This document shows positions 5,204-5,453 of a stretch of DNA of 5,453 nt, one piece after another; the stretch's first letter is position 1, and each line of letters begins with the position of its first letter. The notes beneath the pieces were generated by a model that searched no databases, had not been told where the DNA came from, and saw nothing but the letters and a program-made list of their open reading frames with translations. Origin of the DNA: Treponema sp. (GTDB taxonomy: Bacteria; Spirochaetota; Spirochaetia; Treponematales; Breznakiellaceae); assembly GCA_031276615.1 (NCBI GenBank), contig JAISND010000269.1, positions 1 through 5,453 on the forward strand, read 5' to 3'. The position numbers and the translations under genes are program-made.

Positions 5204-5302
5204 AGGCGATTTCAAAATAACCGGTTTTGAAATTAGCTCAATGATCCTAAAACACAACTTCGGGGGAACCGTTGCCATTGACCTGCCGTTGGCAAGTTTC
5301 AC
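5195..5302 (-). CDS. Possible small protein gene of 35 codons, unknown function
   Basis: The minus strand carries a near-perfect Shine-Dalgarno sequence, AAAAGGAGGTG (about 5317-5307), 4 nt before a GTG start (5302-5300). A 35-codon frame follows, beginning MKLANGRSMATVPPK and ending KPVILKSPLL, with TGA at 5197-5195 and an intrinsic terminator right behind. The peptide is basic, with a mildly hydrophobic centre (CFRIIELI), and matches no family I recognise. Composition is AT-richer than the gat genes. The spacing from the Shine-Dalgarno core to the start is about 5-6 nt. No good minus-strand promoter is visible; a TATAGA lies about 22 nt upstream of the start but has no matching -35 box. The same DNA contains a plausible plus-strand promoter, so the Shine-Dalgarno match might be coincidence. 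The unit could also be a noncoding RNA, or part of a dispersed repeat. Confidence 0.35.
   Translation of the reverse strand: MKLANGRSMATVPPKLCFRIIELISKPVILKSPLL
5209..5233. repeat. Perfect 9-bp inverted repeat
   Basis: ATTTCAAAA (5209-5217) and TTTTGAAAT (5225-5233) are perfect complements around TAACCGG. The centre contains the palindrome AACCGGTT (5219-5226), so two alternative pairings exist. It lies in the 3' half of the small minus-strand ORF. No T tract follows it on either strand. It could be a binding site for a dimeric regulator, an attenuator stem, or part of a mobile repeat. Confidence 0.55.
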
Positions 5303-5303
5303 G

Positions 5304-5331
5304 TTAACACCTCCTTTTCAATTTCTATATT
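5304..5331 (+). promoter_or_regulatory. Candidate promoter for the gene at the right edge
   Basis: TTAACA (5304-5309) matches 5 of 6 bases of the -35 consensus, and TATATT (5326-5331) 5 of 6 of the -10, at a 16-nt spacing. Transcription would start near 5338 and leave a leader of about 48 nt before the ATG at 5386. The -35 box overlaps the minus-strand Shine-Dalgarno site, so the two readings of this DNA compete. Confidence 0.45.
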
Positions 5332-5385
5332 TGGGTAAAACGTGTATGGCGGCGATCCCCCCATCTTTTCCGGGATGTATCCGCG

Positions 5386-5453
5386 ATGAACAAGATCATG
5401 GTGTGTGCTATTACATGTATATTCCTGCCTCTTTTCGCCCACGCCCAGGATTG
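5386..5453 (+). CDS. N-terminus of a probable exported protein (partial, runs off the window)
   Basis: Only the first 22 codons are present. They read MNKIMVCAITCIFLPLFAHA followed by QD: a short basic start with Lys3, a hydrophobic core from about residue 5 to 17, and an AHA motif ideal for signal peptidase I cleavage before Gln21. This predicts a secreted, periplasmic or outer-membrane protein. The cysteines at 7 and 11 lie in the hydrophobic core and do not form a lipobox, so a lipoprotein is less likely. The ATG is the first in its frame in this region; GGGA at 5372-5375, 10 nt upstream, is only a weak ribosome binding site. A 15-codon GTG-started frame (5342-5389) overlaps it as ATGA, probably by chance. 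The mature protein is not visible, so function cannot be given. Confidence 0.55.
   Translation, partial: MNKIMVCAITCIFLPLFAHAQD

Noticed and set aside
5303..5317. Plus-strand ACACCTCCTTTT resembling the 3' end of 16S rRNA
   Set aside because: It is simply the complement of the minus-strand Shine-Dalgarno sequence. No other rRNA sequence is nearby.
5241..5453. 71-codon open frame beginning ATG ATC CTA and running off the right edge
   Set aside because: It has no ribosome binding site and no recognisable motif. It conflicts with the signal-peptide-like frame from 5386, which is better supported.

Overview
This is a bacterial chromosomal segment. It looks like a GC-rich member of the Spirochaetota, possibly Treponema-like. 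That placement is an inference from the gat gene order, the style of the proteins and the AT-rich intergenic hairpin repeats; no rRNA or other strong phylogenetic marker is present. The gat genes are strongly GC-rich (many GCG, GGC and CCG codons). ahpC is less so, and the spacers are clearly AT-richer.

Positions 109-3456 hold a compact gatC-gatA-gatB operon, with gaps of 14 and 4 nt. It encodes the three subunits of the tRNA-dependent amidotransferase that converts Glu-tRNA(Gln), and in some species Asp-tRNA(Asn), into the correctly charged tRNA. GatA supplies ammonia from glutamine, GatB activates the mischarged tRNA with ATP, and GatC clamps the two together. The operon implies that this organism makes at least one of Gln-tRNA or Asn-tRNA by the indirect route.

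Positions 3457-3954 are a noncoding spacer. It begins with five consecutive stem-loops (3456-3661), continues with about 230 bases that I cannot assign, and ends with a promoter candidate for the next gene. Positions 3955-4518 encode AhpC, a typical 2-Cys peroxiredoxin, with a strong ribosome binding site and a clear intrinsic terminator at 4560-4590.

Positions 4608-5453 are a decayed accessory region. It contains the 3' end of a coiled-coil-like gene broken by two frameshifts and lacking its 5' end, then a second, damaged copy of the hairpin repeat. After that comes a compact minus-strand unit: a strong Shine-Dalgarno site, a GTG-started 35-codon ORF and an intrinsic terminator. The window ends with the first 22 codons of a plus-strand gene whose N-terminus looks like a secretion signal, behind a plausible promoter.

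The least explained signal is the hairpin family. Five stem-loops scattered across the spacers share the same apex, CTGAAG or its complement CTTCAG, on different lower stems. At least two of them double as intrinsic terminators. I saw no CRISPR array, tRNA, rRNA, transposase gene or phage gene.
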